Source: Bactericera cockerelli
Lineage: Eukaryota > Arthropoda > Insecta > Hemiptera > Triozidae
Length of the DNA stretch: 64,000 nt
Direction of reading: 5' to 3'
NCBI GenBank assembly: GCA_024516035.1
Contig: CM044967.1
Span: 6,971,202-7,035,201, forward strand
The translations under genes and the position numbers were made by a program. The notes beneath the pieces were generated by a model. The model made no database searches and was not told the origin of the DNA. It worked only from the letters and a program-made list of their open reading frames with translations. Shown here in pieces: positions 34,240 to 45,959 of this stretch; within the stretch, counting starts at the first letter, position 1, and every line of letters starts with the position of its first letter.

Positions 34240-34639
34240 CATCGCCACAGATTTCAGGTCGGTACTTTTATTACTAGTGTAGGCAAACATTTTATGCCTT
34301 TTCAAATGATTATACTCCTCATTTCTGCCTTATAGTAATTTTTTGACGTATGAATCCAATCCAATGACGTATAAAACCAATCTGTGAGGCTCATAATGCT
34401 CATAGTTCGTACCGACGTAAAGAGTTTAGTCGAATTTTTTTTGAGTCTAATTAAACATCCGCTAGGACGGTTAGGGTTTTACTAATTTACTCTCTGTTGT
34501 TTTGCAGTCGGACTATTTGCCTACTTTGTATTTCTAGTCACCTAGCCAAACGACTCATCTAAAATCCTTTTAATGGCTGGATGGGTTGTTTTTCCCCAAT
34601 GCCAAAAAAAAACAAACAAACAAAAAAAACCTCCTTTTA

Positions 34640-34800
34640 TAGTTAATCAGTCGGTCTATTGGTCTACTTTCTATTTATAGTCCCCTAGACAGACCACTGG
34701 TCTACTCCCCGTTTAAAATCTTCTAACCAGACTAATCACTGTCTATTCATATTCCTCTAGTTAGACTATTGGTCTACTCTCAGTTTAATTGTTTACTATC
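34640..34800. repeat. Degenerate minisatellite-type repeat
   Basis: Repeated ggtctactttctatttatag, tcccctagacagaccactgg, tctactccccgtttaaa. Related to 30170-30680. Confidence 0.6.
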
Positions 34801-34811
34801 CCTCAATCATA

Positions 34812-34985
34812 GTTGGGTGGAAGAGATTGCCACAGGCAATAACCCTGCCCTTTAGGTAGGACATTAACTTCATTCTCTTTTTTTCTTGTAAATTAGCTTA
34901 ATCTTTTTGTTTTTCTTTATATTTCATTGTTTTCTACTGTATACATTTTTTGTTCTACCTAATAAAGCTTTTTATAATAATAATC
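34812..34985 (+). mobile_element. LINE-like 3' end
   Basis: gggtggaagagattgccaca, ggcaataaccctgcccttta, acctaataaagc and an (AAT)n tail; same family as 5431 and 32326. Confidence 0.7.
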
Positions 34986-35919
34986 AGATATTTTTAACAC
35001 CCTGTATTTCAGGGCTCGAATATATCACAGATTGGTGGTTGATGGACCTATCGGATTTCACTGTTTGGAGTGGTGAGTCCACCGCAACCCACTTCCGTTA
35101 CCGGTGTAAGCGGTGTGAAACTCACCAAGTGTGACATGGATTCGTCTGGAAAGATCTACAGTTCTCTTTCTCTCTTGTTTTCCTGAAGACATCTAGTTGA
35201 CCAAAAGAACCTTGGTACAAAGTTTCAGCACACAAATATTTACGTTTTGGCGATACTAATTAAAGTATTAAAGGTTAGATTAGACTCGTCCTGGCCCGAA
35301 GTAATTATCTGACTAGTTGTATCATGAGGACCTTTGCCTTATATATGTGTTTTGAGCCCTTATAAACCTTGGAAATTGACTTTCTAGCTATGCTGATCAA
35401 GGATTATGTTTCACTTTGTCACCTCGTACGACAGGGGATCCGATTCTTTCTCCGGGTACCAAACGGGCAATAATTATTCGTATTTCAGACTGCTTCTAAG
35501 TTTGTATCATTTCTCAATCCGAAAAAGGTGGCGAAAAATTTAGTCCGATTTCTTGACCAGCACATCCGAAATAGAGAAGGACACCTACCACACCTCTGCC
35601 TCATCTGTATTAGCCATGTTGGTTACAACAACAACAATGAAATATACTTTTACATTTTGATCAACAGTTTATGAGCTAAACCACGTTGCACAGCGAATAA
35701 CAAAAATTAATAATAACAGTAACAAAATCAAATAATATTTTTCATATCCCTTTGATGTGCAAAAAAGAGGAGTTTAACCCGCAGATCTCATATCTATTCA
35801 ATGTTTTATTTAACCTCTTCAATCATTGAGCGTCTAGTTCTAGTGGGTACGATAGGTTACGATTATTTTACGAAAGAGAGGAAGAAATATTGTTTAAAAT
35901 AATATCTAATTGTATAATA
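34986..35919. other. Unassigned spacer
   Basis: No gene or clear repeat recognised. Confidence 0.3.
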
Positions 35920-36112
35920 TAATAATGAAATACCCTTCAGTGGAACTACTAGGCGAGGTTAATGCTTGAAGCATTTTTTACCACCTAAGCCTCAGGGTGC
36001 TACTTTAGGTGGTCAGTTGTCACACTGGTCACTCATATTATAAAATAATCGACGAAATATTCTTGCATTGGGTGGAATCTGAACCTTAACCTCAACCACC
36101 TCAACTATCAGT
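35920..36112 (-). repeat. tRNA-derived SINE, family C, worn
   Basis: acccttcagtggaactacta, ggcgaggttaatgcttgaag, cattttttaccacctaagcc, gcattgggtggaatctgaac. Confidence 0.65.
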
Positions 36113-36113
36113 C

Positions 36114-36300
36114 TGTAGCGGTAGCTCAGTTGTAAATGCGGCGCTCTGTGAATCTTAGAGGTCGTGAATTCAAAACCCAGCTGGGACATGACCTATCCTC
36201 CCATTTGGTAATATTTTTACCACATATAGTATTACGTCGTGGGCGTGGGCTTACTGCTGGAATAATGGGACTTAAATAGTCTTAATAGGGCGATATTATT
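36114..36300 (+). repeat. tRNA-derived SINE, family A, worn
   Basis: tgtagcggtagctcagttgt, gcggcgctctgtgaatctta, tcgtgaattcaaaacccagc, gggcttactgctggaataat. Confidence 0.75.
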
Positions 36301-36311
36301 TTAACATTATT

Positions 36312-36426
36312 ATTGATCGATAAGGCGAGGCGGCAGACGTAACCTGGAGGTCGGTGGTTCAAGTCCCAAGTTTAGAAAAGATTTAGTAAAGCGAGTTTGA
36401 GTAGTTATGACATCACGAAAGTTAGT
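36312..36426 (+). repeat. tRNA-derived SINE, family B, 5'-truncated
   Basis: ttgatcgataaggcgaggcg, taacctggaggtcggtggtt, caagtcccaagtttagaaaa, tagtaaagcgagtttgagta. Confidence 0.75.
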
Positions 36427-36965
36427 CAACCGAAGAAAAAAGAAGAGAAGACATTAAATAATTATTTGATACCTAGTCAAAAGAATTGACGAAATTATAT
36501 TAGGTATTTTTAATCCGCGGAATTGTTGTTCTAGAATCTCATTTTCTAGAGGAGAAATAAAATTTTGGAGCAAAAGGACACTATTCACAAGAAATGGAAA
36601 TTGTCAAAAACCTCAGGCTGTGAAGAGGAAAGCATTTCGTAATAATAAAACATTAATTGTTTTATTTATTCTCAGAAACAAGTGAATGGAATAAATCTAA
36701 TGCAGCCTCTGTCCTCACTTCAGAGAACAATTACCTCTCATTCGATTCGAATATGAAAAATCTCTTTGTATGATGGGTTTCATGTATCGCGAATTAGAGC
36801 TTTTATTTCTGTCTCTTCCGAGAAAGTCTCATCTCCTTGACCAACGTCGTAAAAAAAAATTAAAGATGAAAATAGGGGTGGTCATTTAATTCAATATGGT
36901 TCTTTGCAAAAATTGTGAAAAGTAAATAAATATATGTGTGTTCTTTGTGTTATTACTCGTATATC

Positions 36966-37214
36966 ACAATTTTAGTGGGTAGCACAGAATTACAGTACTT
37001 TTTTCTTTTCATTTCATTATTGGGTATCTTTTGCCCATAATTCCGCCAGTGGTCGCTGCTCAAACTAAAACAGCAACTCATTTTTCCTCACGAGGTATGA
37101 GTGGACCCCGAACATCCAAGTACAGAGCAGAAAAAATCCTGCACCGCTGGTGATCGAACCCAAGTCTCCATGCGTGCAATGCCTAGCGCGCTGACTCACT
37201 TGGCCACGATGACT
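36966..37214 (-). repeat. tRNA-derived SINE, family E
   Basis: The reverse strand has catcgtggccaagtgagtca, gcgcgctaggcattgcacgc, gagacttgggttcgatcacc, then tctgctctgtacttggatgt and the tail ending caattttagtgggtagcac in forward sense. Confidence 0.8.
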
Positions 37215-37302
37215 ACATTACAGTGAATAATAAAACACCTGAGGCCGTTACAAAGTTTCGGCCCCATCTAATTACATTTATACTCACTATTGTTATTTTT
37301 AT

Positions 37303-37390
37303 ATGACGCTTTATTAGGTAAAGATAAAGTACAATATTTACTGAACAATACAATGAAATTATAAAGAAAAACAATACTTTTCTTATTATA
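37303..37390 (-). mobile_element. LINE-like 3' end, tail only
   Basis: tatgacgctttattaggtaa and agataaagtacaatat, then tacaatgaaattataaag, match the AT-rich tail of the 5431 LINE end. Confidence 0.45.
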
Positions 37391-38021
37391 GGATAAGGAA
37401 AGTAAAAAAATAGATTCAAAAATCTGTAAATGAGGAAAAATCTGAGCATCGGTGGGATTTGCAGATCACGGATCCATTCGAAAATAGTAATTTACTTAGA
37501 AAAGATAAGGAGAAAAAATGAGAAGGAGAATAATTGAAAGAGAAAGAAACTGAAGGATAAGAAATAACTAAATAAGGAGAGGAGAAGGAAGATGATCAAG
37601 ATAATTATATTCACAGGAAAGAAAGAGCTTATAATAAGGCTTCATCATAAAATCCAAAGCTCTTATATGAGATATTTAGTCTTAAGTCAATACTGAGGTA
37701 ATTAAATAGGTTTTTTATTTAAATAAACCAATTACCTAAGTGGTTGACACTGACCTGTTGTGCAATAATGTGAATGCTTCAATATCCTGAGGTTAACTTG
37801 CATCAAGTCTGGCGAAAAAAAACATAAAACAATAAAATTGTGATTTCCTTCTATTACAAAAAACTCGATACAAACTATCCCTTATGAAAAAAATAACTTT
37901 TCTCCGTTTTTTCACTTTGATTTTAAGGGGGGTAGTATGACTTATTTTCAAAATATGGGTCGCAGTGTAGAGGTTGGCAAGGAATTGCAAATTTAATTTG
38001 CCTCACTTAGCAAAAATTAAT

Positions 38022-38165
38022 CGACCTCAATAGCTCGATTATTGATAAGGACACAAGGTGGCGGCGGACTCGTAACCTGAAGGTTGGTGGTTCGAGTCCC
38101 TAGTTCAGCAAAAATATTTTAAATCTAGTTTTAGTATACTTGTGATGTCATGATTGTAATTCTCA
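38022..38165 (+). repeat. tRNA-derived SINE, family B, with short internal insertion
   Basis: cgacctcaatagctcgatta, ggcggcggactcgtaacctg, aaggttggtggttcgagtcc, agttcagcaaaaatatttta. A ~9-nt insertion (ggacacaag) sits in the head. Confidence 0.75.
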
Positions 38166-38386
38166 CATATTCCTATGATAACATTAAATCAGTATCAGTA
38201 TAACCAGAAAAGTGAGAAGTTGTACTAGATGTACATGAATATCAGAACATACCTGACACAACTAACCTCTCTATTTTAATCTGGAGTCACAGAGTGCCGC
38301 CTTTACCACTGAGCTACTGGGATAGACTATAGTGAATCTGAATGTGGAAGTAAGTGAATGCGAATACAGACTACGTTTATATAATA

Positions 38387-38676
38387 CAGTCAAACCTGGA
38401 TATAAGAGAACTCTTGATGTCTTCTGGATCAACTGTTTTCTTCTTGGCATGATTAGCATATACTCTGCTATCTTCTAATATTGTGGTTGTGTAATCTAAG
38501 GAAAAATACAAAAAAAAAAAAAAAACAAAAACAAAAAACAAAATATGAGCAGAACTGAAGGGACCGAAATATTTTCTCTTGTATCCAGGTTTCTCTTATA
38601 TGGAGGTTATTTTCCCTCATGGGACCTGGAAATTGTTCTCTTATATCGAGGTTTCTCTAATATCCAGGTTCGACTG
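38387..38676. mobile_element. pogo/Tigger-like MITE with TA flanks
   Basis: Left end cagtcaaacctggatataag, right end ctaatatccaggttcgactg, with TA on both sides. The interior repeats the terminal motif (ttatatcgaggtttctctaa, cttatatggaggttattttc). 290 bp, no transposase frame. The interior holds a poly-A tract near 38512. Confidence 0.75.
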
Positions 38677-38924
38677 TATACGTATTTATATTTATACCTA
38701 CATATTTATACCTACCTATGTACCTACTTTATAAACTTTCCTTTGGACTGAAAGGCCACGCAATATGTTGGGAAATAATTATAAACAAATTAAGAGCAGC
38801 CATCTCCACAGTTGTACATCAAAAAGGGCGTACGGGAATGAATTTTGAGTTTGGAAAAACAACATCATATTTCTCATGTCTCTCCTCACAATATTTCTCA
38901 TGTCGAACCCACAAAAAAGTAGTT

Positions 38925-39420
38925 GACTTGGCTGGAGCAGAGAGAAGGGGGGATGAGGGTAAGAGAGAGAAAAAGAAGAGAAAAAAGAGAAAAGTCAAGG
39001 AGAGAGGTAGAGGAAGAAAAGGACAAGTAGGGGCATTGAGACAGAGAAAGAGAGAGATGGCACATCCACCAAATTTAGTGGATGCGCTAAATGCACCAAA
39101 TTACTTCGACTGATGGTAACTTCTTAGAATTCCTATACTTTTTTCTCAAATCTGTATGACTACTGCAATTATCTATGAGCGAGGGCAGGATAGACTGATC
39201 GCTGAGTATGAGAAAGAGTGGAAGGAGAGGAAGAGGAAGAAAAGGATAAATAGGGGCATTGAAAGAGAGAGAGAGAGAGAGGAAAAGGATAGAGATAAAA
39301 GAAGAATTAACAAAGAAAAGCAAGAGAAAAATAGAGAAGAGATGGTAAAAGTTGATAGAGAAAGAAAAAGACAGGAAAAAAGAGAGAAATACACTTAGCG
39401 GAGAGAGAGAAAGTGTGGGA
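38925..39420. repeat. Purine-rich low-complexity tract
   Basis: GA/AG-rich on the plus strand (gagagaaagagagag, aagaagagaaaaaagag) with two similar stretches split by ~70 bp of ordinary sequence. The resulting Arg/Lys/Glu-rich and Ser/Leu/Phe-rich frames are composition artefacts. Confidence 0.7.
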
Positions 39421-39827
39421 AAAAGATTATTGGGGGAAGGAGGGTATGAGAATGAATCCGGCAAAAAAGGGTTGCAGACACAAGAAATGTTGAATGTTGT
39501 TTCTAGAATAAAAAATCCTTCAGTAAAACTCCTGCCGAATACATAATTACAAGAAATTATCCCCATATGATACCACAGACATGAGACGATCGCAAACGCT
39601 ATTAAACGTAACAGTTGGCTCACCCCGCAAACACGTAGGTATTAAACATTTTAATGTTAGGATTTTAAATTCCTTGTAAATATTATTACCATATAGTACG
39701 GCAGAGAAGTGTTCCCTGTGCGAAGTCGCTGCCTCTGTTTTAATATCTTGGCCCTACCCGTCACAAATGTAATCACCAACTCGCACCTTCAAGAGTTTCA
39801 ACTAATCTCAGATCACTATAGCTCGAA

Positions 39828-39976
39828 ATAGGGTCATATTATGAAACAGAATTAAAGTTAAGCTAAACCAGACACGCCCTCAAGTCGGGGTTTCAACCAA
39901 TCACAGCGCACTATAGCCCGAGTGGAACAGTGTCCACTTAGATTTAATGTAATCCTGTTTTATAATTCGGCCCTAA
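39828..39976. mobile_element. GGGCCGAATTATAAAA-family MITE
   Basis: Left tagggtcatattatgaaaca, right tcctgttttataattcggcc ct; interior ccctcaagtcggggtttcaa and ccaatcacagcgcactatag in common with 48962 and 33147. Confidence 0.65.
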
Positions 39977-40040
39977 GAATAGTACGTCCGAGTAGGTACT
40001 TGGCCCAGGTGTAATTGGGCCCTTATAACCACTCAACTAA

Positions 40041-40215
40041 ACAGCCTTCGTGGTGTAACGGTTGTGACTACTGGCCGTACTCCACAGATCCTGAGTTCGA
40101 TCCCGAGTTTGGCAGAATTTTTTAACGAAAAAAAATTGTTCCTTCCGAGTACGTGAGACTGGCATTTCCGGCCCAACCCAGCCTGAGTAGGGTCAGTCAT
40201 TAATATGACATTTTG
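40041..40215 (+). repeat. tRNA-derived SINE, family D
   Basis: agccttcgtggtgtaacggt, tgtgactactggccgtactc, gatcctgagttcgatcccga, then a tail with acccagcctgagtagggtca. The second copy at 43845 has only the head. Confidence 0.7.
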
Positions 40216-40744
40216 ATCTAACATTCAAGCCGTTCTACGTAAACGTACAGAGCATTTGTTTTATCGATATCAAATTTTCGTCATTCAATTTGGTATGCAC
40301 AATTCGACTCTTCAACTTGTTCTTCGCTGAAAAAACGTATTATCATTTGTCTCCTGATTCACATTATTAGCGATCTAATTACTCATAAATTAGAGTTGAA
40401 ATAAAATTGTTACAAAGGCTAGAAGTTAACCGGTTTAACTTCCATTATAAAAAAAAAACTGTCACTTTTCAGACTCACTCAAGTAAAAGATATTTATGAA
40501 ACACCTCGTCAATAAATTATAAACTGAGGCATTTTCAGTGGAATGATTTCTTCAGTTTTATGAGGTAGGGTATTGTGCGTAAATGAAGGAATGAGAAAAA
40601 TGGTGTTTCTTTTATTTTTGGTTGTGAAAAACGCGCTTGTATGAGAAAAAAATAGTATTTTGCGATTCAGATAATTTTTTGAAACTCTGTCAACGTGCTG
40701 TTGAAATGGACACGATTTGGAAATAACTCCGTAGGTAGTTTTAA

Positions 40745-40890
40745 TCGACCTCAAAACCTCGATCGATAAGGTGCCGGACTCGTAACCGAGAGGTCGGTGT
40801 TCGAGTACCAAGTACGCAAGGTAAATATTTAGAACGCCAAGATTGAGTAGTTGTGGCATCACGGTTGTGATGAACACAAATATGATAACA
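40745..40890 (+). repeat. tRNA-derived SINE, family B
   Basis: tcgacctcaaaacctcgatc, ataaggtgccggactcgtaa, gaggtcggtgttcgagtacc, ttgtggcatcacggttgtga, tgaacacaaatatgataaca. Confidence 0.8.
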
Positions 40891-40912
40891 GTGATAACAG
40901 ATAGTTATTCCA

Positions 40913-41018
40913 ACCAACCTCAGTAGCTTGTGATCGATAAGGCGCTAGGCGGCGGACTTGTATCGAAGGTCGGTGGTTCAAGTCCCAAGTTAAGCAAATA
41001 TTTTGTAAAGCGAATATG

Positions 41019-41049
<31 letters not shown>

Positions 41050-41136
41050 TGAACATTTATTTAAAGAGAGGTCTATAACAATCGAAGTCCTTGCCCCTAT
41101 TTATATCACGATTGTGATTAACACAACTATGACAGC
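40913..41136 (+). repeat. tRNA-derived SINE, family B, split by an insertion
   Basis: accaacctcagtagcttgtg, ggcggacttgtatcgaaggt, ggttcaagtcccaagttaag, gcgaatatgagtag to 41027. The tail resumes at ~41101 with tatatcacgattgtgattaa. The insert is 41028-41100. Confidence 0.8.
41028..41100 (-). mobile_element. Short poly(A)-ended retrocopy inserted in a SINE
   Basis: The minus strand reads aataggggcaaggacttcga, ttgttatagacctctcttta, then aataaatgttcatt and a poly-A run of ~25. AATAAA about 10 nt before the poly-A is the layout of a cleaved mRNA 3' end, so this is a truncated processed copy or LINE end. Source transcript unknown. Confidence 0.55.
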
Positions 41137-42046
41137 TAAAAAAAGGTGCTATTCCCTTATTCCAAGTATTTACTGTTTAAAAACTTCTTTATCTTCTTCA
41201 CTTGTTAGTTTAGATGTTTTTCTATAATGTGGAATAAAGTAAAAATCAAAGTGTTTATTTAAATTCATCTTCCAGATTAGTAAGTTTCTCCAGCATGCTA
41301 AGTTCAATTCCCCCTGAGCCTTGGAGGTGACAGAAGAAGCAGAACCATTCGCTACGGCTAATTGTTTCAAATTTCCCAAAGATAATTTCTCTGTTTGCTA
41401 AACAATCAAATCCAGAGCGAATGGCTGAATAGAGAGTTACTAAGGTGACGCCGCGCTGTCTGTTACGCACTCTTTTATCCCGGTAAGCACGGTTATTAGA
41501 CCTTTGTCTTTTTCCAGACGGTCGAGCATAAACTACTTTCGCCGTCGAAACACTAATAGTCGCATGAGCGATTCAATAATTGAATCGAAAATCGGGACGA
41601 GCTACCCCTGCCCATTAGAGCTAAATGTGTGAGAATTAACTGGTGAGATGTATTATTCTTGTGTTAGGTAAATGGAACAGATTATCCGGACCATTAAGCA
41701 TCGTACGGATGTTAAGATGTTTAATGTTGTGTTCTTTTGCAGGAAAGAATGAGGAACCGGTGTTTTTCCAGTCTACTAAGTGGTCTAGGGGCTATCATAA
41801 TGAACATATATTTAGTATCTATATTATACTAGTGGGCTGTCGCCCGCTTTGCGGGCCGAGGCATGGTCGTGAAAGCAAAAAGTCCTTTTTCGCCAATGGC
41901 AGGTGTTGTAGTGGGAATTTCAAAAAATCCCGTCTTGTTGCACATCTAGACTATAAGACAAAGCTAACTACCAAATTTCAGCTTCCTAGGACTTACCAGT
42001 TCGGAGAAACAGTGATGATCAGTCAGTCAGTGACTTTGACATAATA
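41137..42046. other. Spacer with one dispersed-repeat fragment
   Basis: 41826-42040 (gtgggctgtcgcccgctttg, cgaggcatggtcgtgaaag, aatttcagcttcctaggact) shares words with 49930-50150 and 52940-53110, suggesting a dispersed repeat of unknown class. The 133-codon frame at 41643-42044 overlaps it and is not a convincing gene. Confidence 0.45.
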
Positions 42047-42048
42047 TA

Positions 42049-42933
42049 CAGGGTGAGCATAAAGTCTCACCCCACCCCCCGTATCTCGAGAATGGCTGAA
42101 AATACAAGAAAACGCAAAAATCCGTATTCCTTAATTTTTAGGGGGATTAATTTTCAGCCAAAAAAAAATTGCCTACACGGCCCCAGTCAGGCTGGGCATG
42201 GACCAATTTTAAAATCTTAAATAGAATGGTATGTCTTGTGGCATATTGTTTTAAAGGTCTTATAAAGAGAAGTTCATTACAACAAATTTCAGTGAGCTAC
42301 AACTTACCGTTCTCGAGATACAGGGTCGGACGTCCTGCGTAATATCCATATATTTTGACCTATAACTCGTTTACCGTAAATTCCAGAAAAATGAAATTTG
42401 TTGATAATAACTCCTTATCGCAAGAACTTTCGAACAAGTTAAAACTGGATTTGTTTTTTCGTTAAATTTTTTCTTACTTTTCGTCCGGGTGGCTGACGAA
42501 ACCGACCAGAATCTAATATCAACAGAGTATGTCGAGTTATAATTTTTTCGAAAGTGCTTGTCATAAGGAGTTATTATCAACAAATTTCATTTTTCTATAA
42601 TTTACGGTTAACGAGTTATAGGTCAAAATATATGGATATTACGCAGGGCGTCCGACCCTGTATCTCGAGAACGGTAAGTTGTAGCTCACTGAAATTTGTT
42701 GTAATGAACTTCTCTCTATGAGACCTTTAAAACAATATGCCACAAGACATACCATTTTATTTCAGATTTTAAAGTTGGTCCATGCCCAGAGCCTGACTGG
42801 GGCCGTGTAGGCAATTTTTTTTGGCTTAAAATTAATCCCCCTAAAAATTAAGGAATACGGGTTTTTGCGTTTTCTTGTATTTTTAGCCATTCTCGAGATA
42901 CGGGGGGTGGGGTGAGACTTTATGCTCACCCTG
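42049..42933. mobile_element. Foldback element 1, ~440-bp arms, TA flanks
   Basis: Ends cagggtgagcataaagtctc and gagactttatgctcaccctg with TA on both sides. Nearly the whole 885 bp is palindromic, with a ~60-100-bp centre around 42480. Internal landmarks: acacggccccagtcaggctg and its complement; acgtcctgcgtaatatccat and its complement. Confidence 0.9.
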
Positions 42934-42937
42934 TATA

Positions 42938-43824
42938 CAGGGTCTTCATAAAGTCTCACCCAGGCCTAGGTTTCTCGAAAACGACTCAGAATATCAAAAA
43001 ACGCAAAAACCCGTATTCCTTTATATTTAAGGGGATTGATTTTTAGCCAAATTTTTTTTGCCTACACGGCCCCAGTCAGGCTGGGCATGGACCAACTTTA
43101 AAATCTTAAATAGAATGGTATGTCTTGTGGCATATTGTTTTAAAGGTCTTATAAAGAGAAGATCATTACAACAAATTTCAGTGAGCTACAACTTACCGTT
43201 CTCGAGATACAGGGTCGGACGTCCTGCGTAATATCCATATATTTTGACCTATAACTCGTTAACCGTAAATTATGGAGAAAATTTTTCTTGGTAATAATAA
43301 CTCCTTATGGCAAGAACTTTTGAACAAGTTAAAACTTGATTTGTTTTTTCGTTAAATTTTTTTCGACTGTTCGTCCGGCTGGCTGACGAAACCGACCAGA
43401 AACTAACATCAACAGAGTATGTCGAGTTATAACTTGTTCAAAAGGTCTTGTCATAAGGAGTTATTATTAACAAGAAAATTTTTCTCCATAATTTACGTTT
43501 AACGAGTTATAGGTCAAAATATATGGATATTACGCAGGACGTCCGACCCTGTATCTCGAGAACGGTAAGTCGTAGCACACTGAAATTTATCGTAATGAAC
43601 TTCTCTCAATAAGACCTTTAAAACAATATGCCACAAGACATACCATTCTATTTAAGATTTTAAAGTTGGTCCATGCCCAGCCTGACTGGGGCCGTGTAGG
43701 CAAAAAAAAAATTGGCTGAAAATCAATCCCCCTAAATACAAAGGAATACGGATTTTTGCGTTTTTTGATATTCTGAGTCGTTTTCGAGAAACCTAGGCCT
43801 GGGTGAGACTTTATGAAGACCCTG
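42938..43824. mobile_element. Foldback element 2, abutting and homologous to element 1
   Basis: Ends cagggtcttcataaagtctc and gagactttatgaagaccctg. 887 bp, palindromic, with the same interior as element 1 but different terminal words (aggcctaggtttctcg). Separated from element 1 by TATA. Confidence 0.9.
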
Positions 43825-43844
43825 TATATTAAGATACCGTTACG

Positions 43845-43925
43845 CCAGCCTCCGTGGCGCAACGATTGTGACCATTGTCCGTATTTTTAGAGATCCTGAG
43901 TTTGATTCCCGATTGCGGCAGACTT
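43845..43925 (+). repeat. tRNA-derived SINE, family D head
   Basis: gccagcctccgtggcgcaac, gattgtgaccattgtccgta, gatcctgagtttgattcccg. Confidence 0.65.
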
Positions 43926-44116
43926 TTCGAAATTTTTTTTCAACCCCGTCTATAGCAAGCATCAGTTTTAGTATTCTAGAGAAATTCGTGTACAGTAAAA
44001 AATGTGTAAATTATAATGGATCTTATTTTTTATACTGTCCGAAATAGGACCGTCCACCCGATTTTTGACTGTCCAAGTACCATCATTCCCAAATCTCGAT
44101 GATACTATAACCTATA

Positions 44117-44522
44117 CAGGGTGGTCCAGAAAGTTTGCACCAAAATGATAGGGGTAATAAAGAGACCATTTTCAACAAAAATATTCCCGGACATTTTCCA
44201 TTATTTTTTGTCGTTTTCAAAATGGCGGCCAAAACGTGTGTTTTTCAAATATTCCGACTTTGGTTTGGCTTTTGATTTTTTTTAATTTTTTCTGTACCAC
44301 CTAGAAAAAAACGGATTGCATTTTTGAATTCAGAATAAAATTCTAGTTAAAATAAATTAAATTAACCCTTTTAATGTTTTAATGCTCATTTAGGCTGTCA
44401 AAGTTTTGGCCGCCATTTTGAAAACGACAAAACATAAAGGAAAATGTCCGGGAATATTTTTGTTGGAAATGGTCTCTTTTATTACCCCTATCATTTTGGT
44501 GCAAACTTTCTGGACCACCCCG
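44117..44522. mobile_element. Palindromic MITE, mariner-like termini
   Basis: Ends cagggtggtccagaaagttt and aaactttctggaccaccccg, flanked by TA. Arms of ~140 bp (caccaaaatgataggggtaa; cgttttcaaaatggcggcca) around a ~120-bp centre. Confidence 0.85.
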
Positions 44523-44949
44523 TAGAGATGCCGGATATGGTTTGGATGGTGAACCATCGTCCCGAGAAAAACATATCCTACAGACAACAAGGCAACACTT
44601 CTCTCCCGGACTAAACTTTGGGAAGCTGTCTCTTAGAGTGGGGCTTCGACACGTCTTGTGTTTAGTACCCTGCGCGAATAATATATCTATTAGTCTCCTC
44701 TGCCATCGCTGACGATATCAGAAATTACCTACTTTACGCTCGCGGGCTCGGATCACGATTTGCTAATTTATCAGCGATAAATTATATACTCGTGCTGATT
44801 TGGATATTAATGAGTTCAATTTGAATTGTTCACTTCTATATCTACTATGTAAAATTATAATGTATAATGTATAATATACTTACTTGTATTTGAATTAGCA
44901 GTTGATTGGTCAGAGCAAGGGTATATGATTACATAGACTTACTTCTCCT

Positions 44950-45170
44950 CACTCCTTGTTGGATGATAGGCTCATCATCATAGGGTGGCGTCATCGTGAA
45001 CGATGGTAGCCAGACAGTGGAGGAATGACTCAGCACTGCTACCACTGTCTTTACAAGGAGGCTAATAATTGACAAGGGCCCCCAGAACCAAGCCAATGCT
45101 AGTCTACTCCTTGTTTATAGTCCCCCAGCCAGACTGCTGGTCTACTCCCTGGGACTATAAACAGGCTGAT
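44950..45170. repeat. Dispersed minisatellite-type repeat, inverse copy
   Basis: atcatagggtggcgtcatcg, tggtagccagacagtggagg, ctgctaccactgtctttaca, then tctactccttgtttatagtc and cccccagccagactgctggt. Reverse complement of 30500-30680. Confidence 0.7.
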
Positions 45171-45177
45171 AGGCTCA

Positions 45178-45292
45178 CAGCCGTATTTATGAACAGAAAA
45201 CGCCGTCTGAGCAATGTCTCAAGCATGATTTCCTCTAATCAATACCTTGCTTGAGACATTGCTCAGACACATTTCTCTGATAAATACGGCTG
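45178..45292. repeat. Hairpin with two matched arm blocks
   Basis: cagccgtatttat with gtctgagcaatgtctcaagca on the left; tgcttgagacattgctcagac with ataaatacggctg on the right. About 45-bp arms interrupted by a short mismatch. MITE-like foldback. Confidence 0.75.
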
Positions 45293-45390
45293 TCAGCGTA
45301 TTATAAATGCTGATATTACAATATCAATTATTTTTTTTGTGTGATTCCATTACTTTCCTTTCTAATAAGATAAGGAAAGTATAAATATAA

Positions 45391-45519
45391 TTATGTGCCA
45401 CAATTGTGACGTCACAATTACTCAAACTCGTCTTAATAAATCTTTTCCGTACTTGGGACTCGAACCACCGACCTCCAGGTTACAAGTCTGCCGCTTTATT
45501 GATCGAGCCTCTGAGATCG
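45391..45519 (-). repeat. tRNA-derived SINE, family B
   Basis: The reverse strand gives gatctcagaggctcgatcaa, taaagcggcagacttgtaac, ctggaggtcggtggttcgag, tacggaaaagatttattaag. Confidence 0.8.
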
Positions 45520-45959
45520 TATGATGTATCAATACGACATGATACCACCGATTTTCGACGTTCTCTAGAACTTCAGCAAATCAGCACTCAACCAACGTCT
45601 TCTTGTAAATAATTTACGAGACTCGCAGAATGATCCTATCATAAATGCAGGTTTTTGCTGGACACATTGTAAATCTGACGAGCTAAAAAGATATAACACT
45701 CTCTGAAGCAAGGACTTTTATTGTACTTACAATGAAATGGCCCGATTAAATCCTAACTACGACATTTATCCTCACCATAAAACAATTTCTTGTTCCTTTT
45801 TTATGAACAGACTTCTCAGGCACGTCACTATACCTACCTAAAGGTAAATGATGGGGATGGGGATTTTCCTCAGAAAAATCGGTAAAAACTGTAAAAAGGC
45901 CAGTAATTAACGAACTAATTAGGTTAGTTGTATAGCCAGCGAACGGGTGATTTTAAATA

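Noticed and set aside
39087..39623. 178-codon Ser/Leu/Phe-rich minus-strand frame and the Arg/Lys/Glu-rich plus-strand frames
   Set aside because: Both come from a purine-rich low-complexity tract and change character at its edges.
41643..42044. 133-codon plus-strand frame as a gene
   Set aside because: Its second half lies in a dispersed repeat fragment and no domain or splice-supported continuation is visible.
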